Shown here one piece after another: positions 21,351-33,509 of a stretch of DNA of 64,000 bases. Every line of letters starts with the position of its first letter. Within the stretch, counting starts at the first letter, position 1. The position numbers were made by a program, and so were the translations under genes. The stretch spans positions 19,619,247 through 19,683,246 of the forward strand of contig CM055319.2 in assembly GCA_029255685.2 (NCBI GenBank), read 5' to 3'. The DNA comes from Silene conica (Eukaryota > Streptophyta > Magnoliopsida > Caryophyllales > Caryophyllaceae). The notes under the pieces were generated by a model, which saw only the letters and a program-made list of their open reading frames with translations, had not been told where the DNA came from and made no database searches.

Positions 21351-23330
21351 AATTTAGATATTGAAGCTATAAAATATCATAAACGACATGGCTTGTACAG
21401 GAAGAAATCAAGATTACAGCAAACAATAGTATCTTTAAACAAGCAGATCAGAACTATAAGCAATATCACAACAATATTTCTTTTTTTAGGCTATGGCTGG
21501 TTGTATATGGTTTGGATAAACGATGAGATTATGAATGGTGTTGTATTTGGCTTCTTTACTGGTAATTGATTAATATTGTTTGTGTCTCTCTGCAAGACAC
21601 ATTTAACTATCACCATCACTACCTTAAGAGTGCATAATTTCAACATCTTTGAAAGCACTTGAAAACTACGATGTAAATACGCTGTTACACACCACCCAAT
21701 TAGTCCTTATTTCTTTTGGTTTCCAACATGACATTAGCGTCCTTTTTTGGCTTATGCTTGATCTATCACGCACCTCCATACAACCACCCACATAAAATAC
21801 CTGTAACCTACTACTGTAACACATAAAGTATGTCACTCTATACATGGCATGATGGCAGCATTGCTACCCCCCACCCCACCCCCCTGTACTAACTTTGTCA
21901 ATTCTCATAACCTTGTTTTCATATAGTATACACACAGTACAATCATCCTAGTAGAATATGTGAAGGGATCATAAACAGGATTTCAGTTCAGATATGGTTA
22001 CAGGAAATTAAGGTTGCATATCAACACTATAATTTGGAAAGAAAAAGAAAGCAACTCAACAGCAAAATGTGGCGTATCATTACCTGCATCAATTCTGATG
22101 AGGGCCAATTCTGAATATACGACATTTACTGCCATTATTTAGAATTATTGAGTATTCCAGAGTGACTAAATTATATACCATCTACAAAAGAACAACATGA
22201 AAGAACCAAGTAAAAAGCCAAATGGGTGAGCTACTGTAGTATAGCTGGATTCCGTTACCTGCTCCACCGTCTAATGGTAGTTATTAACAATGGGGTTCTT
22301 TGGAGATTTATTCGGCATGATGACTACCAACTCTCGTCATTAGAGTTAATGATGGGGCCTCGTTACAAGATTGTCTAACCAGTGGTTCCTGATGATCATA
22401 TCACCCCAGGTACTTCTCCTATAGTAATGGATTCGAGATAAATCTTTTTAATTACGCTTAGCATGCTGGAGTACTGTACTTCAGAGGTCATTGGCAACAT
22501 TGTCCATAAGGGCGAGCACTATCCTTAATCTTAAAACAAGACCTTGAAACCAAACCAAGATCAGTACAGGTCTCGACCTTAGGCTACAATCCTACAATGA
22601 CAAATACATATCTAGTTCTATGAGTTAATCTATAAGTCTTATTACTTACATGCACACTATGTATGCAGAAGTCTATCACTACCGTTCCTGGCTCTTTCAA
22701 CCCACAACCCAGACACCCATACTAACAAAATCTTGAGTTTGCAACAAGTCTACATCCCTCTTGGAATTACTGAAGGAAGCAAATGGGTCAATAAAGAAAC
22801 ACTTTACACATACTTACAGCCGAAAGTCGGGATCCAGTATCATAAGCCAGACATACATTTTACATTTCCTTGATTTTGGTAAAATTGTTTGTGTCTTTCA
22901 ACATTAACAACATTTTAATGCAAGAGTTAATCAACACCACAACAGCTCAATCAATTAACACGAAAGTCAATCAAACTAATCAAGCTAATTAATATTTCTG
23001 AACAAAACAATTCTAACAAATAATTTCTATTATAAATAATGTTCCTGAACATATAATCGTATCAGTATGATAATTGTAATTTAATGTACAATTCATTAAT
23101 ACACTATTTAGGTTTGATTACATTAAAATATAAAAAAACATACCTTATCGGCGGCAGATAGACGCAGGATAATTGATGCAGTGTTTTGGTGTTGAACGTA
23201 GTTTCGTGTGATGGTGCCGTCTGATGAAGGAGGTTGTAGGCAAAGGTTGTTGATTTTTTACAGAGAGTATTTTGAAGAAGCTGAAGTGTAGAACAGAAAA
23301 GAGAGAAAAAGGGTATAAATCTTTTTTATT
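21351..23330 (-). other. Probable leader exons and introns of F-box-like A
   Basis: On the minus strand a TATA-like atttataccc near 23311-23320 is followed by a CT-rich leader ending CGATAAG|GTATG (donor at 23143). Further exon-like ends occur near 22085 (gatgcag|gtaatg) and 22258 (gagcag|gtaacg). No long ORF is present between, so these are untranslated or very short exons. Splicing is inferred. Confidence 0.35.
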
Positions 23331-23489
23331 ATATTAATTTAATATATAACATACATTAAATGAAAAATATATTAAAAGTTCAATGTAAATTAAGCACATA
23401 TCAAAATTATTTCAATATTAAGGAATTTGATTATAAATTTGAATACATCATGTTAAATAAACGATTTTAGTGAGAAATCTTCCATAAGA

Positions 23490-23722
23490 GTGAACAGTAG
23501 AGTAGTGCTCTCGTGCGTGGGGTGCGATGAACAGAGGCATGTTTGTCCTTTTCCCTGTCATTCTTACTCTGACCTGCTTCTCTTCTTATGCTCCCCATTT
23601 ACTTTATTTTCCTCTTATTCTTCTTCTTTTACTCTCAATCACAAACACTCCTCCATCATCATCATCGTCCTTAATTCCTAAACACCACTTTTAGCATAAT
23701 CATCAACAACAATCTGGATCAA
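23490..23722 (+). promoter_or_regulatory. CT-rich plant-type leader with splice donor
   Basis: A long pyrimidine-rich stretch (ttcttcttttactctcaatc) and tccatcatcatcatcgtcc, ending ctggatcaa|gtgagtatt, looks like the first exon of a plant gene. No matching downstream gene is visible beyond the small ORF at 23774, so it may be a captured gene fragment or an orphan promoter head to head with F-box-like A. Confidence 0.35.
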
Positions 23723-23773
23723 GTGAGTATTATTCCAGTTATTTGTTATGTTGGGGTTTGTTATGCTATTTGG

Positions 23774-23902
23774 ATGGCTCAGAATTCGGCTAGACTTGAT
23801 TTGGTGATGCCTTTCCCTGCAACTTTGGCGAACGGAGTATTTAAGGATATACATATCAGATGGGAGTATAAGAATTCCAAGATGTTGACCGACAAAGATT
23901 AA
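23774..23902 (+). CDS. Small ORF, unknown, possible captured exon
   Basis: 42 residues starting MAQNSARLDLVMPFPATLA and ending MLTDKD. I do not recognise it. It lies about 50 bases after the splice donor of the leader at 23490-23722 and may be an intron-spanning artefact or a gene fragment carried by the Helitron. Only the clean ATG and moderate codon bias support it. Confidence 0.25.
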   Translation: MAQNSARLDLVMPFPATLANGVFKDIHIRWEYKNSKMLTDKD

Positions 23903-24413
23903 ATCTGGATATATAGCATAATTTAGGCGTTTCTATACAGTTTCATAGAGTAATTTGTTTTCGTGTAGCTGGTTTTCCCATTTTTTGATTAATATAATTA
24001 CATTTACAAAAAAATAGACATTATTAAAGGAAAAATAGTAAAAATAACTTTCTGGCCGAGAAAATGTATTATTTATATGTGGATAACTACTTGTATATTT
24101 TATAAAAATATTGACTAATTTTTAAATTCAAATGAGGATGTATGAACGTAATCGGGAAGTAGAAACGAGGAAGCAAGATAAGTTAATGAATTGAGTAGAA
24201 GACAAAAAAAAGACTATTCATTACCTAGCATGCATATGGTAACTGTTTATCAAAATGAATGTCTACAAACATGTAAGTATAAGTATTATTTGTAAGACCA
24301 ATATGATATTAAAAAAAATTTATATAAGTTTGACATGCTTCAGATCCTCGTTTGATATTGTTTATCATATTGTCAATTTGTTTTGTAAATATATAGTAGG
24401 TTTGTGATGCATT

Positions 24414-24998
24414 AAATCTCATAAGTTGATGTTTAGTAGATATTGGACCACTTAGATTTGTTATGATGTTCCTTTTTTTGACACTTAAAACAATATAATC
24501 AATTTGGACTCGATAATGCACATGACCCTATTGCAATTTGATTTTAAACTATACAAAATTTAACCAAAAAGAAAAGAGCAGTTAACACTAAAATTGATCT
24601 AAAGGAGTAAGTGACACAATATAGAAATTTAGATTATGGTTTAAATGTATTTTATATTTTATTAATACACGATTGGCTGTTAACCAAATTTGTGTATGTT
24701 ACGATACTAAATCTCATAAGTTGATGTTTAGTAAATATTGGACCACTTAGATTTGTTATGATGTCCCTTTTTCTTTCACTTAAAACAATATAATCAATTT
24801 GGACTCGATAATGCACATGACTCTATTGCAATTTGATTTTAAACTATACAAAATTTAACCAAAAAGAAAATAGCAGTTAACACTAAAATTGATCTAAAGG
24901 AGTAAGTGGCACAATATAGAAATTTAGGTTATGGTTTAAATGTATTTTATATTTTATTAATACACGATTGGCTGTTAACCGAAATTGTGTAGTTAACA
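24414..24998 (+). repeat. Tandem duplication, two 295-bp units
   Basis: The stretch beginning aaatctcataagttgatg near 24414 recurs at about 24709 with constant 295-bp offset through cacgattggctgttaacc. The copies differ by only a few bases, so the duplication is fairly young. No coding capacity. Confidence 0.85.
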
Positions 24999-25686
24999 CA
25001 GACCTCCCCTTGATTAAGCGGGTCAGATACGATATCAGTGTTAACTTTGGGAGGGACCCCATGGATGCGTTCTTAAAAAGTTAGAGACTCAAATCAAAGA
25101 AGGGGTTATGTCACAATAGTGCATTAATTTTCAAAATAAAAATACTTTTCCATGTACGACTCCTAACATGACTTGGCCAAACATACCAACCCCATTCGGC
25201 ATTTCATACGAGAAAAGTTCATAAACTTCCTCCGAAGTAAAAGGTAACGATTGCTTATCACAGCTGTCTGAACACAATTGTTTATGTGAATATTTTTTTG
25301 TTACACATTACTAAAAATTTTTAAAATTTGACATTCTTATAGAATTCATGACGCCAAATCAAACAAGATCATACATAACTATATTTTGTCTTATAAATTA
25401 ACAATAATATGAGTATTTGTATGAAACATTTATTGAAAGAAGAATATAATCGTTTCAATTTATACCGTCGCTATACGGAAATATGCGATTTAAGAAAAAT
25501 ACGGATATAATGGTAATAATTATGTACGTTACATAACCATTAGCAGCTAAACTAAAAGACGGCTAGCATGCCCTTTACGCTTCCCTAAACTATCTGATTA
25601 GACATTACTGTGCTGTATAATTACTACCAGTAGCTGTTACCCTCCAACCTTCATCATCCATAATCCATTGTGATCATTGTCCCTGC
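24999..25686 (+). other. Spacer and probable 5' leader of F-box-like B
   Basis: The last about 120 bases (ctgttaccctccaacc ... cattgtccctgc) resemble a plant leader and would join the F-box-like B start at 33510 if the Athila-like insertion at 25687-33474 were absent. The rest shows nothing I recognise. Confidence 0.35.
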
Positions 25687-27104
25687 TGATAAGGGTAAAG
25701 TCGTCACCCTAAATCAAAGTAATCCTTAAGATACTACTAACTAATAGCTAGCGGTAAGAAAGGTATCGAATCCACAGGGGGGCGGTAATAAATTGTTTGT
25801 TAAAGTAAATAAGTCTTAAAGTAACAAGTGGGTTGTTTTGGTTGTTTTTGTTTTCTAATGAACTAATTGCAAAACAAGTAAATAAAGATGTAAACAAGTA
25901 TTAGGAAAGATCTAGGGATTAAGTTCACATAGACAATTATCCAGCGGAATGGGATTTAACCAATTTAATTGGGCAAAATTATTATTTAAGATCATATGTC
26001 CGGTCGGTATTCATATAATCTTTAGATCTAAACCTAACATGCGGTCGCTATAATTAGGTCAGTCTATTCAATTGTTGTGGCCTATCTTAGTCTTAGTCTA
26101 CGGTCGGATCTAAGACTAATTTACGAGACTAATTAACTAATCCTGGCCAGTAATTAATTAATCAGGTTTAAAACAACAATAGAACAATAATAATAAGCAG
26201 TTTAACAATTAAACATCATTAAAGTTTGATTCCCCCTTCTAATTACCTAGATCCGTTTTCACCCTAGACAAATAAATTAGCTACGCATGGCTTGGGATCT
26301 AACTACAACAATATTGATTGAAAACATAATTAATAAAACAATAAACTAAGAACAATAATAATTGAAGAACGATAAAGAAGAGATTATGATTAAATACCGT
26401 AAATAGGAGAACAAGATCCGAAGGCAATTGCTAAATAATAATCTAGAGAGCTACTAGTAATAATTAGGGTTTTTAGAGTAATAAAAGTGTATCTAACAAT
26501 AGGCTACGAAGCCTTTATTTATAGTAAACAACTAAACAATTTATGGAAACTCGGGGTAAATTAAAGCACTCGATCGAGCACTCAAGGCACTCGATCGAGC
26601 ACTCAAGGCACTCGATCGAGTGTTGGTGGCACTCGATCGAGTGCTCTCAGCGCGTAATTTCTGCTTCGCGCACCGAACTTCAAACGGTCGCCATTTCTTC
26701 GTTACTTGTCCGAATCAAGTGTTTTTCGTGGCGTTGGAAAGCTAAGAGGATGAGCTTTCACCTCCAGTTGGAATCACCTGATTATCATTTTTAGAACTCG
26801 AGATATGGCTCTCCAAAGTAAGTACTAGTTATATGGCGCTCTTCTTTGTGCTTGCTTTCGATAATCTCCTTAGCTCTTCCTTCCTAGATCCTCGTGCCAT
26901 GCTACGTGTGTTCCTTCATGTCGGGTCCGCGGTGCTCCAATCCATCTTTTGCTCCATAAATGCATCAATCCTGCATTAAACACCGAAAGGCGGAAGTATC
27001 GACATTCTAATATAAATAGCATATAAATGACACAATTTAGTGCAAGAATCATCTCAAAACAACTAAAGGGGAGGCATAAAAGTGTATACGAATATGACTC
27101 ATCA
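25687..27104 (-). repeat. 3' LTR (by element sense) of the Athila-like element
   Basis: 1418 bp. Near 26567-26646 it holds four copies of the palindrome core ACTCGATCGAGT-type, about 21 bp apart. The other LTR has the same. Confidence 0.92.
26567..26646. repeat. Palindrome array, core CTCGATCGAG, four copies
   Basis: Units gcactcgatcgag(c/t) repeat about every 21 bp; the core CTCGATCGAG is its own complement. The same motif recurs at 28768-28806, 30126-30181 and 32937-33016. Confidence 0.9.
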
Positions 27105-28828
27105 AACTCCCCCAAACCAACCCTTTGCTTGTCCTCAAGCAAAGCATCGCACGGTACAAAAGGCAATCATGCAAATGGTGAATAAATAACTCAGAGCTAA
27201 TGGTAGTGCACATACAAATTCCAAGCTATCCACATCTATATCAAAGTGATGACCAAATGTACCAATAAAACAGATTCAAAGGTACGGGTGATAGAAAACG
27301 CAGCTCAAGTCACAAGGTTGATATGACAGTGTAATATAGACAAAAACCAAATACCTTTCGACCTTGCAAGACAAATTTTAGTCGGATTCTCGCGGATTCA
27401 CTCATGCTCATATGTATATGTAAGGGTGAGGTATATTTGAAGATAGAAAGAAATAAGAACACTCACTCAACTTAATGAAACATGCATGCAATCTAGTGTG
27501 ATAGAGATTTCCCCAACAATTATGCATGTATAGATGGACAAAGTACATGTATCAAGACGGCAAGGAGGCGAGCGGGTAAGGGTAAAGAAATGGTTTGTGC
27601 CAAAGCACGTTATGGATATGTGGAGCTAAGACGGTAGTCGCAGCGTAAAACAAAACCAAAACCACTTCTTTAACGAAAGATCAACCAACCCAAGACTAGA
27701 GAAATTATCTTAACCTGAAAGAACATGAGATTAGACTCTAGATAGTCTCCTTCAATCTCTTAACAAAATCCAATGAAGCATTCTCTCTTTCTTTTTTTTT
27801 CTTTTTCATATCACAAATTTTTTTTTTTGAAGTTTTTCTTTTTTTTTTCTTTTTCTCTTTTTTTTTTTTGTGTGCTTCATATTTTTTTTTTCAACATAAG
27901 AGATTAACACAATTGCTCAAAAGATTTCACTATACCCACTTGGACAGAATTAGTCCCTTCCCAACCATAGTAATGAAATATCGTGATAAACCAAGCAACT
28001 GCGACTGTCCCGAAAAGGTAGGCAAATTCTAGGATTGTGGCTTATAAATATTCAAACACAAAACATGCCACAACGCTTCAAACGGGTTTTTCATAGGGAA
28101 TTTGGTTTCAAAGGTAGAAAGGCAAATTTTGGCTATGTGAAACTTATTTGGAGGGTAAGGACCGCCTATCCTCATGTACTTGTCATACATTCACATAAAA
28201 GCATCAAGCAATTAATTTCACACTTATGCAGTTTGATATTACATATTCCACAAGGAGAAACCACACTCAGGCCTAAATAATAATGAGACCAGTTTATTAA
28301 TGTTCCTGGCCTAGGAAGCTCTATTGACCTCCGAATTTAAGTAGTTTACCAACTTAATTTGTCAAGTCTAATCAATATAAGGTATGTCAATTACGGTCAA
28401 GACTTGATCATTGAGCTTTGTTTTCATAGGCTAACGAGTCAAAACAATGTACATGGATAACTATTTGGGATTCAAATGCAGAAACAATGCAAATTATCAT
28501 CATTGCTATTTAATTCACCAAGGCTCGACCTAAACCTAAATGTCACAGTGTCCTCATTGTGACCCAAACAACATGAAAGGCACAAAAAAAAAAATATAAC
28601 CAGCATCCTAAAGGACACTACTAACAATCGGAAAGAGGGGAAAAAAATAGTACAATAAAAAAAAGGTACAAGGAAGGAAAGTACCAAGTGATAGCGAAAT
28701 CCCCCCAAACCATCATCAAAAAAGGGAAAGAAGACCATCCAGGTGATCTCGGCAGCAAGCAGCAGTCGAACTCGATCGAGTTAAGGTGGCACTCGATCGA
28801 GTTCGCATCTGGCGAACAGAACCTGCAT
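27105..28828 (-). other. Noncoding interior of the Athila-like element
   Basis: Directly next to the LTR is the polypurine tract (minus strand ggtttgggggagttt, 27105-27120). Further in is an A/T-homopolymer stretch (27785-27895). No RT or integrase similarity is visible where pol would be. Two CTCGATCGAG palindromes lie at 28768-28806. Confidence 0.7.
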
Positions 28829-30235
28829 TTAAAACAAATGCCGAATAAAGGCATAATTAATACACGATAAAGCACGTAATAGTAAATCAAAAAGTAAAGC
28901 ATGTGCTACACAAACGGACAAGTAGCACCAATAAATAACGCGGGCTAAGAAAATGAATAAAGAAGAATAGCCCGGTATAGCAAAATCAAAATCAAGCTTA
29001 AAAGAAGAGCGGGAGTATTCTTCGCTCTCGAAACCATCTTTAAAAGGTGGAATATATCTGATGTCATCCACCACGTGAGCTTGTTCCGCTATGATGGCCT
29101 CATCCTTGAAGATCTCTAAAGCATCTAACTCAGCCTCCAAGTCAACACTTCCGTCACAGCTATAATCCAAAATAGGAGGTGGCTCTTCTTCGTAGATCAA
29201 CTTCTCGAACTCATCCACCTCTAGCTCCCATGGATGCGACGCAGTAGTAGAAGCGTCAAATGAATTCCTGTCAATACACAAAGCATGGCAAGAATCAAAA
29301 GAAGGATCGAGAATGGTAATTACATGACATGTAGCTTCCAAATCGGGAGGACGGGGTGCTTGGTTGTGTAGAAAAGTGATGGTGTCATCCCCGATGCGAA
29401 AAATGAGACTACCCTCCCTAAGGTCAATAAGAGCCCCGGCGGTACTAAGGAAGGGTCGTCCGAGGATAATAGGTATTTCAGCGTCCTCTGCCATGTCCAT
29501 CACTACAAAATCACAGGGCACATAATATTTTCCTATCCAAACCGGCACATTCTCTAAGACACCCATAGGGCGCTGAATGGATCTGTCAGCCATTTGGAGG
29601 GTCATATTGGTACATTTAAGTGTGGTCATGTTAAGTTGTTTACAAGTAGTATACGGCATGACACTGACACTCGCCCCAGAATCACATAACGCATTAGAAA
29701 AATCAAGAGAACCAATAGTGCAAGGAATAGAAAAACTCTCTAGATCCTTTAGCTTGGGTGGAGAATTGGCTTGCAGCGCGTCATGGCACTCCTTAGTGAA
29801 TGCAATTGTCTCCACTTCGTTGAAAGTTCTCTTCTTAGTTAATATCTCTTTCATAAACTTTGCATAAGCTGGTACCTGAGTAATCAATTCAGTAAAAGGA
29901 ACGCTTACTTGAAGATTCTTCACAACTTCCATGAATCTCCCGAACTGTTGATCAAGTTTTGATTTCTGTTGTCGGGTTGGGAATGGAAGAATAATCTTTA
30001 TTGGTTCACCTTCCTTTGAATCCTTAGGGACTTTTGAGGGACTCGGACTTGGAATAGTAGTCCCTGGAGTAGGTACCTGTGCAACAGGCAAAACAGAAGC
30101 ATCATCAGAAGTACGAACCTGAGTCACTCGATCGAGTGGGTTTGGCACTCGATCGAGTGCACTACGAGCTCGATCGAGTGTCTCGGATTTAGATCGCATC
30201 GCTTCTTTTCGTTTTTCTTTTTTTGTTTTTCTCAT
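28829..30235 (-). CDS. Athila-type Gag C-terminus and protease
   Basis: 468-residue frame overlapping the preceding gag frame by 47 bases in a different register. It begins lysine-rich and then encodes a linker built from the palindrome (LDRARSALDRVPNPLDRV). The retroviral-type protease has LCDSGASVSVMPY near 184 and IILGRPFLSTAGALIDLREG near 255-275, the Athila hallmark. The frame continues with an acidic tail and ends without reverse transcriptase. Whether the overlap reflects frameshifting or a mutation cannot be judged. Confidence 0.85.
   Translation of the reverse strand: MRKTKKEKRKEAMRSKSETLDRARSALDRVPNPLDRVTQVRTSDDASVLPVAQVPTPGTTIPSPSPSKVPKDSKEGEPIKIILPFPTRQQKSKLDQQFGRFMEVVKNLQVSVPFTELITQVPAYAKFMKEILTKKRTFNEVETIAFTKECHDALQANSPPKLKDLESFSIPCTIGSLDFSNALCDSGASVSVMPYTTCKQLNMTTLKCTNMTLQMADRSIQRPMGVLENVPVWIGKYYVPCDFVVMDMAEDAEIPIILGRPFLSTAGALIDLREGSLIFRIGDDTITFLHNQAPRPPDLEATCHVITILDPSFDSCHALCIDRNSFDASTTASHPWELEVDEFEKLIYEEEPPPILDYSCDGSVDLEAELDALEIFKDEAIIAEQAHVVDDIRYIPPFKDGFESEEYSRSSFKLDFDFAIPGYSSLFIFLARVIYWCYLSVCVAHALLFDLLLRALSCINYAFIRHLF
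30126..30181. repeat. Three CTCGATCGAG palindromes inside coding sequence
   Basis: cactcgatcgagtggg, cactcgatcgagtgc and agctcgatcgagtg lie within the gag-protease linker, encoding repeated L-D-R triplets on the minus strand. Same core as the LTR arrays. Confidence 0.9.
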
Positions 30236-31948
30236 GTATACGATCTTTCTCTAATTCCTTTTCTTCTTCATCATCATCACTGAAAGAGAGATGCCCTAAA
30301 CCTTTAGGAGAAACATAAGGCACTTTACTATCATCTTTGGGCATCTCCGGCTCTTTATAAGAAGTACCGCTCCTCAAATGAATAGCATGAACTTGCTCAT
30401 GAGCTTGTTGTCCTTGGGGAGGAAGGTTTCCGGGTTGCCTATTTGTATTTTGGCTTGCTAGTTGGGCAACTTGAGTATCCAATATTTTATTGTGAGCCAA
30501 TATCTGAGTAATCTGTGCCTTTTGCTCCATCTGAGCTTTAAGGCTCTGCTGCAACATAGCTTTGATCTTTGACATATCATTATTTGAAGCTGGTGGTGGA
30601 GAAGGTGGCACTAAAGGTTGAAACTGTTGTTGGCGCTGATTGTTAAACTGAGGACCTCCTTGATTCTGTCTATAATTTCCTTGATGGCCGCGGTTTTGAG
30701 GGATCACATAATTTGAATTTGGTTGTTGCTGAGGTGGGTTAGGGTTTTGAACATTATGACTCGACCATTGAAGAAAGGGATGTTCCCTTGTCCTCTCATT
30801 GTAAGTGTTAGAAAAAGGATTAGCTTGCTTGTAGGATTGGAAAACAAGTACCTGTTCCATAGGACTTATACACTCATCAGCAATATGACCCTCTATACCA
30901 CATCTTCCGCAGAGAATTACTTCCCCTTGTTGAACCATATTAACTACTTGGTGTTGGCCACCCAAAGCTTGTGTTGTTTGCATCTGTGCAATCTTAGCAT
31001 TCAAAGCTTCTAACTGGGCTGCGACGGCACTATCTGTACCACTTCCCCTCGCAGAGCCTCTTGGATTTCCATATTCGGCAGTATGAGTAGCCATATCATC
31101 GATCAATTTATAAGCTGTATCATCAGTGGTGTTATTCTGAAATCTTCCGTTAGTAGAAGAGTCTAAAAGAGCTCTATGATCATCGAATAACCCGTTGTAA
31201 AACTGGTTACAAAGAAACCACTTCTGAAACCCATGATGAGGAACTGCCCGAACCAATCTTTTGAAACGTACCCATGCCTCATTAAAATCTTCATTACCTC
31301 CTTGCTTGAAGTTAGTAATCTGATTCCTGAGATTGTTTGTCTTTTGTGGGGGAAAGTATCTCTTGTAGAATGCAAGAGCTAGGGAATTCCAATCAGTAAT
31401 GGCATGAGCAGTCAAATCCAACTCGCGTAACCATTCGCTAGCATCATCTTGTAGAGAAAAAGGGAAAAGTCGGTACTTGACCTGATCATAAGTCACTCAT
31501 GTTGGCAAAGGAATGGAGCTGCAATAAGTGACAAACTTATCCATATGTTTCGCAGGATCTTCCCCAGATCTACCTCCAAACATATTCCGCTCTACCAACG
31601 CAAGATAAGAAGGCTTGATATCAAAAGGCTTCTCCTCAGAATCAATAGGAGAAGGTATAAATCCTGTTGGAATAGAAGCCAAAGTAGGCTCGTTGTAGCT
31701 TGCCAAGGTAGCTGTATTGGGTGCAGCCATCTTTGGTGTAGCGACAATGGTCTCAGAACGATATCGTCCTCGTCAGAAGATGAATTTTCTGAGGTAATTA
31801 AAGGCTCAATCCTGTCAAGTATACTCAAGTCTTCTACTTGACCTACTTCTCTATTAAAATTCCTTCTGTAGCGAAAAGTCCTCTCTGGTTCAGGATCAAA
31901 ATCAATGATCTCGGACCGATTTGACCTGGGCATACAAGGAACTAACAA
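30189..31948 (-). pseudogene. Athila-type gag with frameshift and stop
   Basis: The reading starts near 31930 (MPRSNRSEIIDFDPEPERTF), shifts frame near 31770, continues from MAAPNTATLASYNE (31730) and meets an in-frame TGA at 31497-31499. Past it the same frame stays open to 30189. The core has DDASEWLRELD, ITDWNSLALAFYKRYFP and FNEAWVRFKRLVRAVPHHGF, typical of retrotransposon gag of this clade; the cysteine motif CGRCGIEGHIADEC lies near 30880. A glutamine-rich tail follows. At least two lesions make this copy unlikely to yield a full Gag. Confidence 0.88.
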
Positions 31949-32034
31949 GAAAAGCGTAAAAACAGTCTCAAGGAACTGGAGTTCCCTGAGACAAAAGACA
32001 AATTAAACAAGTAACAAACAAATAAATTGTTGCC

Positions 32035-32052
32035 TCCCCGGCAACGGCGCCA
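32035..32052 (-). other. Primer-binding site, Athila/Tat type
   Basis: On the minus strand TGGCGCCGTTGCCGGGG lies five bases after the 5' LTR end. Characteristic of Athila/Tat lineages. Confidence 0.9.
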
Positions 32053-32056
32053 AATT

Positions 32057-33474
32057 TGATAAGGGTAAAGTCGTCACCCTAAATCAAAGTAATCCTTAAG
32101 ATACTACTAACTAATAGCTAGCGGTAAGAAAGGTATCAAATCCACAGGGGGGCGGTAATAAATTGTTTGTTAAAGTAAATAAGTCTTAAAGTAACAAGTG
32201 GGTTGTTTTGGTTGTTTTTGTTTTCTAATGAACTAATTGCAAAACAAGTAAATAAAGATGTAAACAAGTATTAGGAAAGATCTAGGGATTAAGTTCACAT
32301 AGACAATTATCCAGGGGAATGGGATTTAACCAATTTAATTGGGCAAAATTATTATTTAAGATCATATGTCCGGTCGGTATTCATATAATCTTTAGATCTA
32401 AACCTAACATGCGGTCGCTATAATTAGGTCAGTCTATTCAATTGTTGTGGTCTATCTTAGTCTTAGTCTACGGTCGGATCTAAGACTAATTTGCGAGACT
32501 AATTAACTAATCCTGGTCAGTAATTAATTAATCAGGTTTAAAACAACAATAGAACAATAATAATAAGCAGTTTAACAATTAAACATCATTAAAGTTTGAT
32601 TCCCCCTTCTAATTACCTAGATCCCTTTTCACCCTAGACAAATAAATTAGCTACGCATGGCTTGGGATCTAACTACAACAATATTGATTGAAAACATAAT
32701 TAATAAAGCAATAAACTAAGAACAATAATAATTGAAGAACGATAAAGTAGAGATTATGATTAAATACCGTAAATAGGAGAACAAGATCCGAAGGCAATTG
32801 CTAAATAATAATCTAGAGAGCTACTAGTAATAATTAAGGTTTTTAGAGTAATAAAAGTGTATCTAACAATAGGCTACGAAGCCTTTATTTATAGTAAACA
32901 ACTAAACAATTTATGGAAACTCGGGGTAAATTAAAGCACTCGATCGAGCACTCAAGGCACTCGATCGAGCACTCAAGGCACTCGATCGAGTGTTGGTGGC
33001 ACTCGATCGAGTGCTCTCAGCGCGTAATTTCTGCTTCGCGCACCGAACTTCAAACGGTCGCCATTTCTTTGTTACTTGTCCAAATCAAGTGTTTTTCGTG
33101 GCTTTGGAAAGCTAAGAGGATGAGCTTTCACCTCCGGTTGGAATCACCTGATTATCATTTTTAGAACTCGAGATATGGCTCTCCAAAGTTGGTACTAGTT
33201 ATATGGCGCTCTTCTTTGTGCTTGCTTTCGATAATCTCCTTAGCTCTTCCTTCCTAGATCCTCGTGCCATGCTACGTGTGTTCCTTCATGTCGGGTCCGC
33301 GGTGCTCCAATCCATCTTTTGCTCCATAAATGCATCAATCCTGCATTAAACACCGAAAGGCGGAAGTATTGACATTCTAATATAAATAGCATATAAATGA
33401 CACAATTTAGCACAAGAATCATCTCAAAACAACTAAATGGGAGGCATAAAAGTGTATACGAATATGACTCATCA
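32057..33474 (-). repeat. 5' LTR (by element sense) of the Athila-like element
   Basis: 1418 bp, same length as its partner, with about 17-20 substitutions. Contains palindromes at 32937-33016. Confidence 0.92.
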
Positions 33475-33509
33475 CCTGCCCACAAACCAAAAACTCCTGC
33501 ACATCTAAA

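Larger units (their letters stand above)
25687..33474 (-). mobile_element. Athila-like Ty3/gypsy element, gag-protease only
   Basis: Minus-strand element with two 1418-bp LTRs (25687-27104 and 32057-33474), outer ends TGATGAGTCATATTCG ... CTTATCA, and a perfect 5-bp duplication CCTGC (25682-25686, 33475-33479). The primer site TGGCGCCGTTGCCGGGG is the one used by Athila/Tat elements. The interior carries gag and protease but no RT, RNase H or integrase, so it is non-autonomous. The LTRs differ at roughly 17-20 sites (about 1.3 percent), the oldest of the paired-LTR elements here. It inserted between the leader and coding part of F-box-like B. Confidence 0.92.

Noticed and set aside
21249..21569. 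106-codon ORF opposite F-box-like A
   Set aside because: Antisense shadow extending into AT-rich intron.
26543..26794. 83-codon ORF (METRGKLKHSIEHSRHS) present in both Athila-like LTRs
   Set aside because: Both copies belong to one element, so conservation is trivial; it is created by the palindrome array.
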